Assembly (NCBI GenBank): GCA_937886325.1
Contig: CALABV010000166.1
Location: forward strand, 1 to 64,000
Reading direction: 5' to 3'
DNA length: 64,000 nt
Source of the DNA: an uncultured Geobacter sp.
Lineage (GTDB): Bacteria; Desulfobacterota; Desulfuromonadia; Geobacterales; Geobacteraceae
Shown here piece by piece: positions 17,429 to 25,841 of this stretch. The position numbers and the translations under genes are program-made. The notes beneath the pieces were generated by a model. The model was not told where the DNA came from and did no database searches. It worked only from the letters and a program-made list of their open reading frames with translations. How positions within the stretch are numbered: the first letter of the stretch is position 1; every line of letters begins with the position of its first letter.

Positions 17429-18130
17429 CTATCCCCCCTGAAGGGCAATGAATCTCTGGAGAACCGCCAGCGAGCCCTCTCCAAATGCAGAAAACTCCAT
17501 TCCGAAACCGGGGGGGTACTCCTTTTTCCTTCTCTCTGCTCCAATGTTCTTCCAGCAGACCCTTCCCTTTGCCTGGACCTGCGCCTCCGGGGCGTTCGTC
17601 AGGGCAAAGACAAGGGTCACATCGGTCCCCACGTCCAAATCATAGTCCGTTGCCAGGTACAGACCCCGAATGCTGAGATCGAGAACCGTCCCCGTCATCA
17701 CGACACGAAAGGCCTGGAAGCGGACTTTCACGGAAACAGGTATTCTTTTTTCCCTTCTGTCCAGTTCCGGAATATGGCGGCGAACCGCATCGAGGTAGAG
17801 CCCCCTTTCGAAAGGTTTGGTCAGAAGTTCGTCGCAGCCGGCCCGCCTGCAAAGCTCGTGATCCTCCTGCTTTCCCGCCGCCGTGGCCATGATAACCGGT
17901 ATGGATGAGAGATTGGGATCGCTTTTGATCGCGGCACAACATTCGGCGCCGTTCATTCCCGGCATATGCAGGTCCATTATCACCAGATCCGGGCGCACGC
18001 TCTTGACGGTCGCCAGGGCTTCGGAACCATTCCGGGCACAGAGGATATGGATAATGGACATTTTCAGGAAACCCTTCTGGATTTCGAGAAACATGGAAAC
18101 ATCATCGACTAACAGAACACGCCTGGACAT
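17429..18130 (-). CDS. Response regulator with C-terminal PilZ domain
   Basis: 233 residues. Receiver at 1-120 with D9/D10, phospho-acceptor D53 in LVIMDLHMPG and the conserved Lys in LLTKPF. A PilZ domain at about 128-230 carries the cyclic-di-GMP signature: an arginine cluster (DRREKRIPVSV) and DLSIRG. The combination links phosphorylation to cyclic-di-GMP binding, usually in motility, pili or surface behaviour. No kinase is encoded beside it, so it is an orphan regulator here. It lies 21 bases downstream of the FabMG-like gene on the same strand. Confidence 0.85.
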   Translation of the reverse strand: MSRRVLLVDDVSMFLEIQKGFLKMSIIHILCARNGSEALATVKSVRPDLVIMDLHMPGMNGAECCAAIKSDPNLSSIPVIMATAAGKQEDHELCRRAGCDELLTKPFERGLYLDAVRRHIPELDRREKRIPVSVKVRFQAFRVVMTGTVLDLSIRGLYLATDYDLDVGTDVTLVFALTNAPEAQVQAKGRVCWKNIGAERRKKEYPPGFGMEFSAFGEGSLAVLQRFIALQGG

Positions 18131-18151
18131 GGGATTGCAGACCTCTCAGGC

Positions 18152-19465
18152 TCAGGCGCCGGTTACAATCCGACGGGCGACGATGTCGTGATTCAGCCAT
18201 ACAACAGGGGCATTCGGCTCCCATGACGTGTTGAATATCAAACTCCCGACGGCACGGAATACCGCCCGGGACAGTTCAGCGCATACAATCTCCTTCTGGC
18301 TCCTGTTCATGTCGAGCAAGGCGGTGGCACGTGTAAGCATGAGATCGGCCTGTTCCGGGGAGTTATGCCGGGGCCACGCGGCAAAATCCCGGAACTCTTC
18401 CAGACGGGGGTCAGACAGATAGCTGTTTGCGGATTCAACTACTTCATCAAGGGTGACACCTTCCTTGAGAAGCGCCCTGCAGGCGGTCCGGATCTCTTCC
18501 GCGGTCGGACCATCCCCTTCCCTTTTCAGCGCGGCGAGCAGAGGGTACAGTGAAAGCTCGACACCGAGAAAAAGGGCGCTCGAGTTTGTCTGGATTTCGG
18601 GACAATTGAAGACTGTGGTACGGATGCCTTTTTCCCACGCCGCCACGGCAACCTCTTCCAGTCGCATCTTTGCCCAGCCCTGCAAGTACGGGGTATAGGT
18701 CTGCCACGTATACATATCGTTGATTAGCACCTCGCATCCGTGATAACCGTATGCGGTGTACGCCACCCGACCTCCTGTCCGCTCAATCCTTTCCCTGATT
18801 CCCCCGGACGCTTCGATGAGATGGCCGAAGGTGTTTGCGGTCACTTCGTCGAAACAGATTTCGCACAGTCGACCCAGCGATGATTTCCAGAAGTCTTCCG
18901 ATGCGGTAAAGCGTTCCCCCTGCCCCTTGAAAACACGATTCATCACCGGCATCAGGATACGGGCTCGGGGAATCCCCCCCGCCATGGTATGGGAAAAGAG
19001 AACATTGCATCCATCGGGAATCCTGGCGTCCAGTTCGCCCATCACCCTGGTGAGGTGTGCGGTAAATCGTTCAATACCTGCCTTGCGTGCCTGCTCAACC
19101 GCTTTCCAGTCGAGCTCCACGGATCCCCATGCATCTGACTTTACCCCCTTTAACTGGTCTACGGGCGATGTGCCGTGTTCGTCCGTATCCATATCGAAAC
19201 CCGCCTCCAGGGGAATATTGATAATCTTCCCTCCGAGCAAGGCTTCCGAGTCGGCACGTTCACCTTCAGTAAGGGGACGCAATTCTCCGGATGCATCGCG
19301 CCTTCCCACCGTAATCCCGAGAATGGTCATCCCCGCCTTGCGGGCTTCTTCCACAAGACCGTTGGCATACCCTCTTCCGAAAAGTTCGCCGAACAGGACA
19401 AAGACATCACCACGCCCATACCCCGCGGCGCAAGGAAGAGTCCGCAACGGATTGAAGCTGATCAT
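18152..19465 (-). CDS. FabMG-family-like protein (possible enoyl-ACP reductase)
   Basis: 437 residues, soluble, no signal. It shows long conserved-looking blocks: GDVFVLFGELFGRGYANGLVE near the start, TILGITVGRRDASGELRPLT, NIPLEAGFDMDTDEHGTSPV, NVLFSHTMAGGIPRARILMP, AYGYHGCEVLINDMYTWQTY and QTNSSALFLGVELSLYPLL. I recall this pattern from proteins annotated as enoyl-ACP reductase FabMG family, common in Campylobacterota, but that is memory, not a search. The GELFGRGYANG start may be a Rossmann-like nucleotide site. It has no SDR Tyr-x6-Lys motif. lpxA lies 18 bases upstream, so a lipid role is plausible. If correct, the cell has two unrelated enoyl reductases. Confidence 0.5.
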   Translation of the reverse strand: MISFNPLRTLPCAAGYGRGDVFVLFGELFGRGYANGLVEEARKAGMTILGITVGRRDASGELRPLTEGERADSEALLGGKIINIPLEAGFDMDTDEHGTSPVDQLKGVKSDAWGSVELDWKAVEQARKAGIERFTAHLTRVMGELDARIPDGCNVLFSHTMAGGIPRARILMPVMNRVFKGQGERFTASEDFWKSSLGRLCEICFDEVTANTFGHLIEASGGIRERIERTGGRVAYTAYGYHGCEVLINDMYTWQTYTPYLQGWAKMRLEEVAVAAWEKGIRTTVFNCPEIQTNSSALFLGVELSLYPLLAALKREGDGPTAEEIRTACRALLKEGVTLDEVVESANSYLSDPRLEEFRDFAAWPRHNSPEQADLMLTRATALLDMNRSQKEIVCAELSRAVFRAVGSLIFNTSWEPNAPVVWLNHDIVARRIVTGA

Positions 19466-19483
19466 CGTTTTCCCACCTTTCTT

Positions 19484-20278
19484 TTAATCAAAATCAGCGC
19501 CTGAACTGCCGCGACCGAAGCAGACCCCTCTTTTTGATTCTTTTATGAAATCGACCAAATAGCGGACGTCGGCTGTCATTTCCAACTCAGCTTCCGCTTT
19601 TTCGAGATTCTCCCGCATGTTTGGCCCCCCGCGGAACAGCACCTTGAACGCATTTTTCACCGCCCGCACTCGTGGCGCATCATAGCCGTTACGTCGAAGA
19701 CCAACGAGATTGACGGTGCGGACGGTGTGCGTTTCATCCATGATACAGAAGGGAGGGACATCCCGGGACGTTCTGGAGAGGCCCCTCATCATGGACAGCA
19801 TACCGATGCGGCAGAACTGATGCACTACACAGTTTCCGGAGATGATTGCCCTGTCCTCGATAGTCACATGTCCTGCCAGCAGAGAGCCGCCGGCAAGGAT
19901 GATATTATTCCCGATACTGCAGTTATGGGCAACGTGCGACTGAACCATAAAATAGTTGTTATCACCGATTTGTGTCGCTGTCCCCTCTCGATTGCCCCGG
20001 TGAACGGTGACGTACTCTCGAAAAGAATTCCCGTTTCCAATCTCGAGAAAGCTTTCTTCACCTTTATAGCCGAAATCCTGAGGATCGTGTCCGATAACGG
20101 CGCCGTAATGGATCTTGTTGTCATTACCGATGGTAGTCCAGGGACCGATAACGGCGTGGGCCATTACTATCGTGCCACGACCTATCCTCGAACAATCTCC
20201 GATGATGACGTTCGGTCCGATTTCCACTCCTTCTTCCAGAACAGCGGTTGGACTTATTCGAGCTGTTGAGTCAATCAT
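19484..20278 (-). CDS. lpxA: Acyl-ACP--UDP-N-acetylglucosamine O-acyltransferase LpxA
   Basis: 264 residues, close to the usual 262. Hexapeptide repeats forming a left-handed beta helix cover the first 180 residues. The catalytic histidine sits in VQSHVAHNCSIGNNIILAGG. The C-terminal helical part contains the typical NLVGLRRNGYD. The enzyme adds the first hydroxyacyl chain to UDP-GlcNAc, the first step of lipid A synthesis. GAGG lies five bases before the ATG. The lpxD/fabZ/lpxB neighbours found in many genomes are absent; instead it sits between dnaB (41 bases upstream) and the FabMG-like gene. Confidence 0.93.
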   Translation of the reverse strand: MIDSTARISPTAVLEEGVEIGPNVIIGDCSRIGRGTIVMAHAVIGPWTTIGNDNKIHYGAVIGHDPQDFGYKGEESFLEIGNGNSFREYVTVHRGNREGTATQIGDNNYFMVQSHVAHNCSIGNNIILAGGSLLAGHVTIEDRAIISGNCVVHQFCRIGMLSMMRGLSRTSRDVPPFCIMDETHTVRTVNLVGLRRNGYDAPRVRAVKNAFKVLFRGGPNMRENLEKAEAELEMTADVRYLVDFIKESKRGVCFGRGSSGADFD

Positions 20279-20319
20279 TGATACCTCACTTCGACGACAG
20301 ATGAAATCCGCGGAATATC

Positions 20320-21669
20320 TCAGAATTCAGAACGCACGGCATAGTTTTCAAATCGGGTATACTCACCCAGAAAAGTCAGATTAACGGTCCCGATGGGACC
20401 GTTGCGCTGCTTGCCGATGATTATCTCCGCTTTGCCCCGCACATCGGGGTTGTCCTTGTTGTATACCTCGTCCCGGTACACGAACATGATTACGTCTGCA
20501 TCCTGCTCGATAGCCCCGGATTCTCTCAGGTCGCTCATCATCGGCCTCTTGTCGGTACGGCTTTCAAGTCCCCGGTTTAATTGCGAGAGTGCAACGACTG
20601 GCACGGAGAGCTCTTTCGCCAGCGCCTTCAGGGATCGGGAAATCTCGGAAATCTCCTGCTGACGGGATTCCGGTGAACCGCTTCCCCGCATCAGTTGAAG
20701 ATAGTCGACTACAACCATTCCGATATTGTGCTCCGCTTTCAGCCTGCGAGCCTTTGCCCTCATTTCCAGAATCGAAATTGCCGGAGTATCGTCTATGAAC
20801 AGCTCAGCCTCAAAGAGCTTTTCCGCTCCCCGCATGATTTTTTCCCACTCACCGTCCAGGAGATGGCCGGTTCTCAGCCTGCTGGCATCGACCCTCGACT
20901 CTGAACAGAGAAGGCGGGTAACCAGCTGTTCTTTACTCATTTCGAGAGAAAATATCGCGACCGGACAGCGTGGCTCCGCATAGATTGATGCATATTGGGC
21001 AATATTGAGGGCAAAGGCGGTTTTCCCCATGGAAGGTCGGCCTGCGATGATTATCAGGTCGCTCCGTTGAAATCCGGCTGTTTTGTCATCAAGGTCGAGA
21101 AAGCCTGTGGGAACACCTGTCGTATGCTCCTTCTTTTCATATAAATCACCGATATACTTAATCGTGTCCTTGAGAATTGCATTGAGCTGGAAATAAGGTG
21201 TTTTTACCCTGTTCTCGGAGATTTCGAAGATAGTCTTCTGCGCTTTGTCGAGCAGCTCCTCGATTTCCGCCTGTTCGTCATAACCGTCGGTAACGATATC
21301 CGTGGCGGCGCGAATCAGGTTTCGGGCAATGGCTTTTTCCTTGACGATACGTGCATAATAGGCGATGTTTGCCGCGGTCGGAACGAAATCGACGAGCGTC
21401 GCCAGATATGCGCCGCCGCCCACTTCCTCGAGTTCGCCCCTCTTCTTGAGTATCGTGGTCAGAGTGATCAGATCGCACGGCTCCCGATGATCATTAAGCT
21501 CTATCATGGCCCTCATGATCTTGCGATGGGACTCCCGATAGAAATCATCGGGAACCAGGATATCAAGGACCCTGTTGACAGCCTCATTTTCCAGAAGGAT
21601 CCCGCCGAGGATCGACATCTCGGCATCGATATTCTGGGGGGGTAATTTACGAACGTCCACAACCGACAT
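20320..21669 (-). CDS. dnaB: Replicative DNA helicase DnaB
   Basis: 449 residues. N-terminal helical domain (PPQNIDAEMSILGGILLENEA region), then the RecA-like helicase with GRPSMGKTAFALNIA (Walker A), FSLEMSKEQL, VVVDYLQLM (Walker B) and LSQLNRGLESR. The hexameric helicase unwinds DNA at the fork and recruits primase. Its place is the end of the rpsF-rpsR-rplI group upstream, as in Geobacter, but mutM and the second ompA-like gene, both on the plus strand, are inserted between rplI and dnaB. No intein is present; the protein is of normal length. Confidence 0.96.
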   Translation of the reverse strand: MSVVDVRKLPPQNIDAEMSILGGILLENEAVNRVLDILVPDDFYRESHRKIMRAMIELNDHREPCDLITLTTILKKRGELEEVGGGAYLATLVDFVPTAANIAYYARIVKEKAIARNLIRAATDIVTDGYDEQAEIEELLDKAQKTIFEISENRVKTPYFQLNAILKDTIKYIGDLYEKKEHTTGVPTGFLDLDDKTAGFQRSDLIIIAGRPSMGKTAFALNIAQYASIYAEPRCPVAIFSLEMSKEQLVTRLLCSESRVDASRLRTGHLLDGEWEKIMRGAEKLFEAELFIDDTPAISILEMRAKARRLKAEHNIGMVVVDYLQLMRGSGSPESRQQEISEISRSLKALAKELSVPVVALSQLNRGLESRTDKRPMMSDLRESGAIEQDADVIMFVYRDEVYNKDNPDVRGKAEIIIGKQRNGPIGTVNLTFLGEYTRFENYAVRSEF

Positions 21670-21811
21670 GAATTCACCAAAAAAGATTTTTCCGTCTTCA
21701 AGAATCAGATACTATACCCTGCGACTCCACCCTGGTCAACAGATTTGGGTCCACCCCTGCTGAACGCAATTTTTCAGTTATTTCAAACGGAATACTCAAG
21801 AAAGGTTTGCC

Positions 21812-22645
21812 ATGCCGGAATTACCCGAGGTTGAGACTGCCCGATTATCCATAGAGCCTCTTGTGACCGGGAGAGAAATCATTCGCGTTATTGTACGAAC
21901 ATCTTCGCTGCGCCGACCCGTTCCTGAAGATTTATCCTCGGAAACAGCAGGCGAAAAGATACTTGAGGTTACCCGTCGTGGCAAATACCTTCTTTTCCGA
22001 TGTTCTTCCGGTACTATCATCATTCATCTCGGCATGACCGGAAAACTCATCGTTGTCCCCTCATCCACCGGGCCATCCAGGCATGACCACCTGGATTTCG
22101 TGCTGACAGGAAACCTCTGCCTGCGGTATGCCGACCCCCGCCGATTCGGACTAATTCTTTGGACTCGCGCCTCCCCTCTTGAGCACCCTCTTCTTCGTGA
22201 TCTTGGTCCAGAACCGCTTTCATCAGAGTTCAGCGCCCACAACCTTATTCTCAGCTCGAAGAACCGAACGATCCCGATAAAGCAGTTTCTTATGGACCAC
22301 CACGTCGTTGTCGGACTGGGAAACATCTACGCGAATGAATCTCTCTTCCTCGCGTGCATATCTCCTTCTCGTCCCGCAAAAGAGTTGACGGCGCACGAAT
22401 ATGAACACCTTGTCTCGGCAATACAATCTACCCTTCGAGATGCCATCTCGGCCGGTAAAGACCACATTCAATCTTCACACGTTGCAGAGGAACCCACAGG
22501 GTACTTTCCTCTGCGAACGTGGGTTTATGGCCGTTTCGGAGAACCATGTCGTCTCTGCGGATCAAAAATCCACCGAACACGACAAGGCCAACGTTCGACA
22601 TATTTCTGCCCTTCCTGCCAAAAAGAAACTATCAAATTTGTTTGA
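21812..22645 (+). CDS. mutM: Formamidopyrimidine-DNA glycosylase MutM
   Basis: 277 residues. It starts MPELPEVE, with the catalytic proline and glutamate, has RRGKYLLF with the conserved lysine, the H2TH region GLGNIYANES, and a C-terminal zinc finger CRLC...CPSC. The enzyme removes 8-oxoguanine and formamidopyrimidines and cuts the strand. AAAGG precedes the ATG. It is divergent from dnaB and is followed by a 238-base leader region of the porin gene. The H2TH region has small departures from consensus (VVVGLGN) but key residues are kept. Confidence 0.93.
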   Translation: MPELPEVETARLSIEPLVTGREIIRVIVRTSSLRRPVPEDLSSETAGEKILEVTRRGKYLLFRCSSGTIIIHLGMTGKLIVVPSSTGPSRHDHLDFVLTGNLCLRYADPRRFGLILWTRASPLEHPLLRDLGPEPLSSEFSAHNLILSSKNRTIPIKQFLMDHHVVVGLGNIYANESLFLACISPSRPAKELTAHEYEHLVSAIQSTLRDAISAGKDHIQSSHVAEEPTGYFPLRTWVYGRFGEPCRLCGSKIHRTRQGQRSTYFCPSCQKETIKFV

Positions 22646-22724
22646 TATCAATTCGGTAAATCAGAGACAGACTGAAAAAGTGCCTCCAATAACCATCAAA
22701 AAGTCAAAATACCTTTCCACATGC

Positions 22725-22753
22725 TTGACATCATATTAAAATCTGGTTATTCT
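22725..22753 (+). promoter_or_regulatory. Strong sigma-70 promoter of the second ompA-like gene
   Basis: TTGACA, 17-base spacer, TATTCT. Transcription would begin near 22760, giving an untranslated leader of about 124 bases before the ATG at 22884. The leader has no recognised riboswitch. Confidence 0.7.
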
Positions 22754-22883
22754 TGCTTCCATTAAAATTATTCCGGCAAAGTTCATCCCAGTTCTGTGCA
22801 TCATCAAACCGCACAACTGTAAACGCTTGAGCCGCTTGATCTGCCTTTTCAAGAAGGTATTGACTACAAAAGGAGGTAACAAA

Positions 22884-23978
22884 ATGAGAAAAGTTCTTGT
22901 ACCACTGCTGTTTGCTCTTCTCGCAGCACTCACCACCTCGCCCCCACTCCACGCCGGAGAAAGGGCAGGGGCATTCTCTGTCTCGCCGTATATTGGCGGG
23001 TACACCTTTGACGGCGCCCAACACTTTGACACCAGGCCTGTCTACGGACTCCGACTCGGGTACGACATCACCGACAACTTCGGTGTAGAAGGCGTATTCA
23101 ACTACGTCGCAACGGAATCAACAAAAGGGTATGGCCACAGAAATGCAATCTCCTACCGCCTTGACCTCCTATACAATTTCGCACCACAACCTGGGTTCAA
23201 ACCACAGCATCAACTGGTACCTTACCTTGCCATCGGTGGCGGCGGGACCAACATAGACGCTACCACCTACACAAAACACACCTTTGTCGGGACGGCGAAT
23301 GTCGGTGGCGGCTTGAAGTACTTCCTGACAGACTCTATCGCTCTGCGTGCCGATGCTCGCCAGTTATTCCTTTTCAACGGCAACGAAAGCCTGCCGGCGT
23401 ACTACTACGATACAAACAACAGAACCTGGGACGGGTACAACGAGAAGAATAACGGCGGACTCATGTTCAACTGGGAATATTCCGTTGGTGTAAGCTTCCT
23501 GTTCGGCCCTCCCAAGAAACCCGCGCCGGTTGTCTGTCCTCCGCCGCCTGCTCCGAAACCGAAGCCGCTGCCTCCGCCGCCGCCGAAGCCTGAGCCGATT
23601 CCTGAAAAAATATGCATGACGTTGAACGTCGAGTTCGATTTCGACAAGTACGACGTGAAGCCGAAGTATCACGATGTCATAGGAAAAGTCGCAGAATTCA
23701 TGAAGCAGTATCCAAAAACCACTACCGTGATCGAAGGCCACACCGACAACCGCGGCAGCTATCAATACAATATCAAGCTTTCCGAGCGCCGTGCCAACAG
23801 CGTCAGGAATTACCTGATCGAAAAGTTTAATGTTGAACCAGCGCGGCTTTCCACGAAGGGGTATGGATATACAAAACCAATCGCAACCAATAAGACCGCC
23901 GAAGGGCGACAGAAGAACCGTCGTATTGAAGCTATGATTGATTGCATAATCTATGTCGACAAAAGTGATGTAAAATAG
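22884..23978 (+). CDS. OmpA-family outer-membrane porin (second copy)
   Basis: 364 residues. Signal peptide ending near PPLHA, then a barrel domain at about 28-225 starting FSVSPYIGGYTFDGAQHFD, nearly the same opening as the porin at 1.2-2.2 kb. A Pro/Lys-rich hinge (APKPKPLPPPPPKPEPIPE) and a C-terminal OmpA domain with VIEGHTDNRGSYQYN and KNRRIEAMI complete it. The start is set by AAAGGAGG seven bases before the ATG; nineteen extra in-frame codons upstream are leader. It is monocistronic, with its own strong promoter and a double terminator, as expected of an abundant outer-membrane protein. Confidence 0.93.
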   Translation: MRKVLVPLLFALLAALTTSPPLHAGERAGAFSVSPYIGGYTFDGAQHFDTRPVYGLRLGYDITDNFGVEGVFNYVATESTKGYGHRNAISYRLDLLYNFAPQPGFKPQHQLVPYLAIGGGGTNIDATTYTKHTFVGTANVGGGLKYFLTDSIALRADARQLFLFNGNESLPAYYYDTNNRTWDGYNEKNNGGLMFNWEYSVGVSFLFGPPKKPAPVVCPPPPAPKPKPLPPPPPKPEPIPEKICMTLNVEFDFDKYDVKPKYHDVIGKVAEFMKQYPKTTTVIEGHTDNRGSYQYNIKLSERRANSVRNYLIEKFNVEPARLSTKGYGYTKPIATNKTAEGRQKNRRIEAMIDCIIYVDKSDVK

Positions 23979-23991
23979 GCCAGACCTTTAC

Positions 23992-24028
23992 CCCCGAGAA
24001 ACACCGAGATCATCTCTGTTTCTCGGGG
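23992..24028 (+). terminator. First terminator hairpin after the porin gene
   Basis: CCCCGAGAAACA pairs with TGTTTCTCGGGG across a 13-base loop. Only a weak T content follows, so it may act with the second hairpin or stabilise the transcript end. Confidence 0.6.
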
Positions 24029-24039
24029 ATAAATCCACG

Positions 24040-24078
24040 AAAAAGACCAGCCTTCCTCAAGGGAAGGTTGGTCTTTTT
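24040..24078. terminator. Second, bidirectional terminator after the porin gene
   Basis: A 17-bp stem from AAAAAGACCAGCCTTCC to GGAAGGTTGGTCTTTTT, loop TCAAG, with A and T runs on either side, so it works on both strands. Confidence 0.85.
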
Positions 24079-24411
24079 CGTTTATAGATAGAGATATCAG
24101 CCAATCCAACCTATCGGCATTTTCCCGCATACAACCCGTCCGAAACAGACTCCTTCCACTTCAGTCTCACCTTGTCTCAGAGCGCTACTCCTACCCGAGA
24201 AAGTAACCTGAAATCGGCAGTTGGTGTCATCCGGAGTGAACGACTTTGGCCGGATCCGTTGCTGCTCTTGGCGAAATGAAGCGTAGACAGGCGAAGGTTT
24301 ATTAACGCGCAGGGTGAGCTCAGCTGCTGTAGCGAAAGGAACCTGGAGCAGCACAGCAGAAGGGTATCCGGGGTGAACGAAGAATGACTCGAGGATTGAA
24401 GCTCAAAACGA
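24079..24411. other. Intergenic region with an open minus-strand frame of unknown meaning
   Basis: No recognised gene. On the minus strand a frame is open from about 24400 down to a stop at 24097. Its translation begins like a hydrophobic leader (LLQVPFATAAELTLRV) and ends CFGRVVCGKMPIGWIG. It has GTG but no ATG near a ribosome site. Its base composition differs from the flanking ribosomal genes. The sequence ATCCGG(A/G)GTGAACGA occurs twice (about 24230 and 24366), which suggests a repeat-derived element rather than a gene. It is flanked by terminators on both sides. Confidence 0.35.
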
Positions 24412-24451
24412 GATAAAGGCGAGTGGTAGAACCTACCGACTCGCCTTTATC
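24412..24451 (-). terminator. Long hairpin at the end of the ribosomal protein operon
   Basis: GATAAAGGCGAGTGGTAG and its near-perfect complement (one bulged base) around AAC, about 28 bases after the rplI stop. The T run is broken, so this is a likely terminator or mRNA 3' stabiliser. Confidence 0.65.
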
Positions 24452-24478
24452 ACTGCTCTCAAACAACTACCTATTGGT

Positions 24479-24925
24479 TTATTCAGCCTTGGTAATAATG
24501 ACCTTTAAGGAAGCGGTCACCTCAGGATGGATCTTAACAGGAACGTCATATTCGCCCAGATGTTTTATAGGCTCGGCGAGAAGGATTTTTTTTCTGTCAA
24601 TCTCAATCCCTCGCTGCTTCAGCACTTCCGCCAACTCCATATTCGTCACGGAGCCGAATAATTTATCGCCCTCGCCGGCATTATGCACAAGAGAAAGTGC
24701 GGAACTCTCAATTTTCTCGGCGAAATTTTTCGCTTGCTCAAGAACCTTGTTCTTTTTGTATTCCATCTGGCGCTTCGCATGTTCGAGAGCCTTGGCATTC
24801 CGGGTCGTTGCTTCCAGAGCAAATCCCTTTGGAATAAGGTAATTTCTGGCGTAGCCCGGCGCAACCTTGACAATGTCGCCAATATGTCCCAAGGTTTCAA
24901 TATTTTCCTTTAGTATTACTTTCAT
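24479..24925 (-). CDS. rplI: 50S ribosomal protein L9
   Basis: 148 residues, the normal length. The N-terminal RNA-binding domain has MKVILKENIETLGHIGDIV and GYARNYLIPKGFA; a long connecting helix and the C-terminal domain follow. It binds 23S rRNA at the base of the L1 stalk. It is the last gene of the rpsF-rpsR-rplI group (84 bases after rpsR), followed by a long hairpin. The membrane-protein gene often found between rpsR and rplI in Geobacter is absent. Confidence 0.96.
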   Translation of the reverse strand: MKVILKENIETLGHIGDIVKVAPGYARNYLIPKGFALEATTRNAKALEHAKRQMEYKKNKVLEQAKNFAEKIESSALSLVHNAGEGDKLFGSVTNMELAEVLKQRGIEIDRKKILLAEPIKHLGEYDVPVKIHPEVTASLKVIITKAE

Positions 24926-25009
24926 TTTTTTCTCCCAGCCTGAATATGACAGGTTTTCCTAGTTTCGGTTCCGATATATCGCCCCGCATACGTTATGACA
25001 TCAGAATGA

Positions 25010-25285
25010 TCAGGGCATGACATGCCCGGAAGCGATTGGCAACAGAGCAATATTTCGTGCTCTTTTTATTGCCTCGGTAATCTGGCGCTGATGCTTCGCG
25101 CAGTTGCCAGAAATCCTTCTCGGGATAATCTTCCCTCTCTCGCTGATGAAAAAGCGCAAGGTACGAGGATCTTTGTAATCAATCGACATTTGTTTATCGG
25201 CGCAAAAACGGCAGACTTTTCTCCGTTGAAAATTTCTCTTTTTTCGCGGCCCGTTCCCTCTTGATGGTGTTCTTTCTTCACTCAT
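25010..25285 (-). CDS. rpsR: 30S ribosomal protein S18
   Basis: 91 residues from the ATG with GGGAGG at good spacing; a longer open frame overlaps rpsF and is not used. The core RRKVCRFCADKQMSIDYKDP, LRFFISERGKIIPRRISGNC and KHQRQITEAIKRARNIALLP is S18. The zinc-type cysteines (CRFC and GNC) are retained. It pairs with S6 on the 30S platform. It starts 19 bases after the rpsF stop. Confidence 0.96.
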   Translation of the reverse strand: MSEERTPSRGNGPRKKRNFQRRKVCRFCADKQMSIDYKDPRTLRFFISERGKIIPRRISGNCAKHQRQITEAIKRARNIALLPIASGHVMP

Positions 25286-25304
25286 ATGTGTGCCTCCCGT
25301 TAAA

Positions 25305-25688
25305 TTATTCCGCCGACTCAGTCGCTGCAGTCTCTTCCACAGTCTCTGCCGAAGCCTCCTCGACAACCGGCTTTTCAGCAGCCGTGGCAGGCGCCTGATT
25401 TTCCTTGTCCAACTTAACGCTCTGATATCTGATGACCTTGTCATCAAGGCGCAGACGTCTTTCAAGTTCAGCAATTAACGCGGAGTCACCTTCGCTGTTC
25501 AGGTAAAAATACCGTCCACGCATCTGCTTTTTAATCGGGTAGGCAAGTTTTCTCGTACCCCAGTCCTCAAGCCGCAGACAGTTTCCCTTCATCCCGGATA
25601 TGACGCCCATAACTTTTTCCGACAACGCCTTGATATCATCTTCACCAAGGTCGGGTTGGACGATATAAATCGTCTCATACTTCCTCAT
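25305..25688 (-). CDS. rpsF: 30S ribosomal protein S6
   Basis: 127 residues. The ferredoxin-like S6 domain covers 1-95 (MRKYETIYIVQPDLGEDD, DWGTRKLAYPIKKQMRGRY). A low-complexity Ala/Glu/Thr tail of about 30 residues follows (EEASAETVEETAATESAE). S6 proteins often have such acidic tails. It is the first gene of the S6-S18-L9 group and lies 153 bases downstream of pth, a gap in which no gene is seen. Confidence 0.96.
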   Translation of the reverse strand: MRKYETIYIVQPDLGEDDIKALSEKVMGVISGMKGNCLRLEDWGTRKLAYPIKKQMRGRYFYLNSEGDSALIAELERRLRLDDKVIRYQSVKLDKENQAPATAAEKPVVEEASAETVEETAATESAE

Positions 25689-25841
25689 GTATATTTCCTC
25701 CTCGCGGTTTATTGAGCCCCGGACGAGACCGGAGCAAGGAGAACGGCGTATCGCCGATCAACACTACGTTCGACAGCAGATCATTCAATTTATCTGGTAC
25801 TTCCGTTTCCCTATACCGACACAAGAACAGATGAATCGTTC

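Noticed and set aside
24097..24354. An 85-codon minus-strand gene after the porin
   Set aside because: No ATG with a ribosome site and no recognisable domain; kept only as an unexplained intergenic block.
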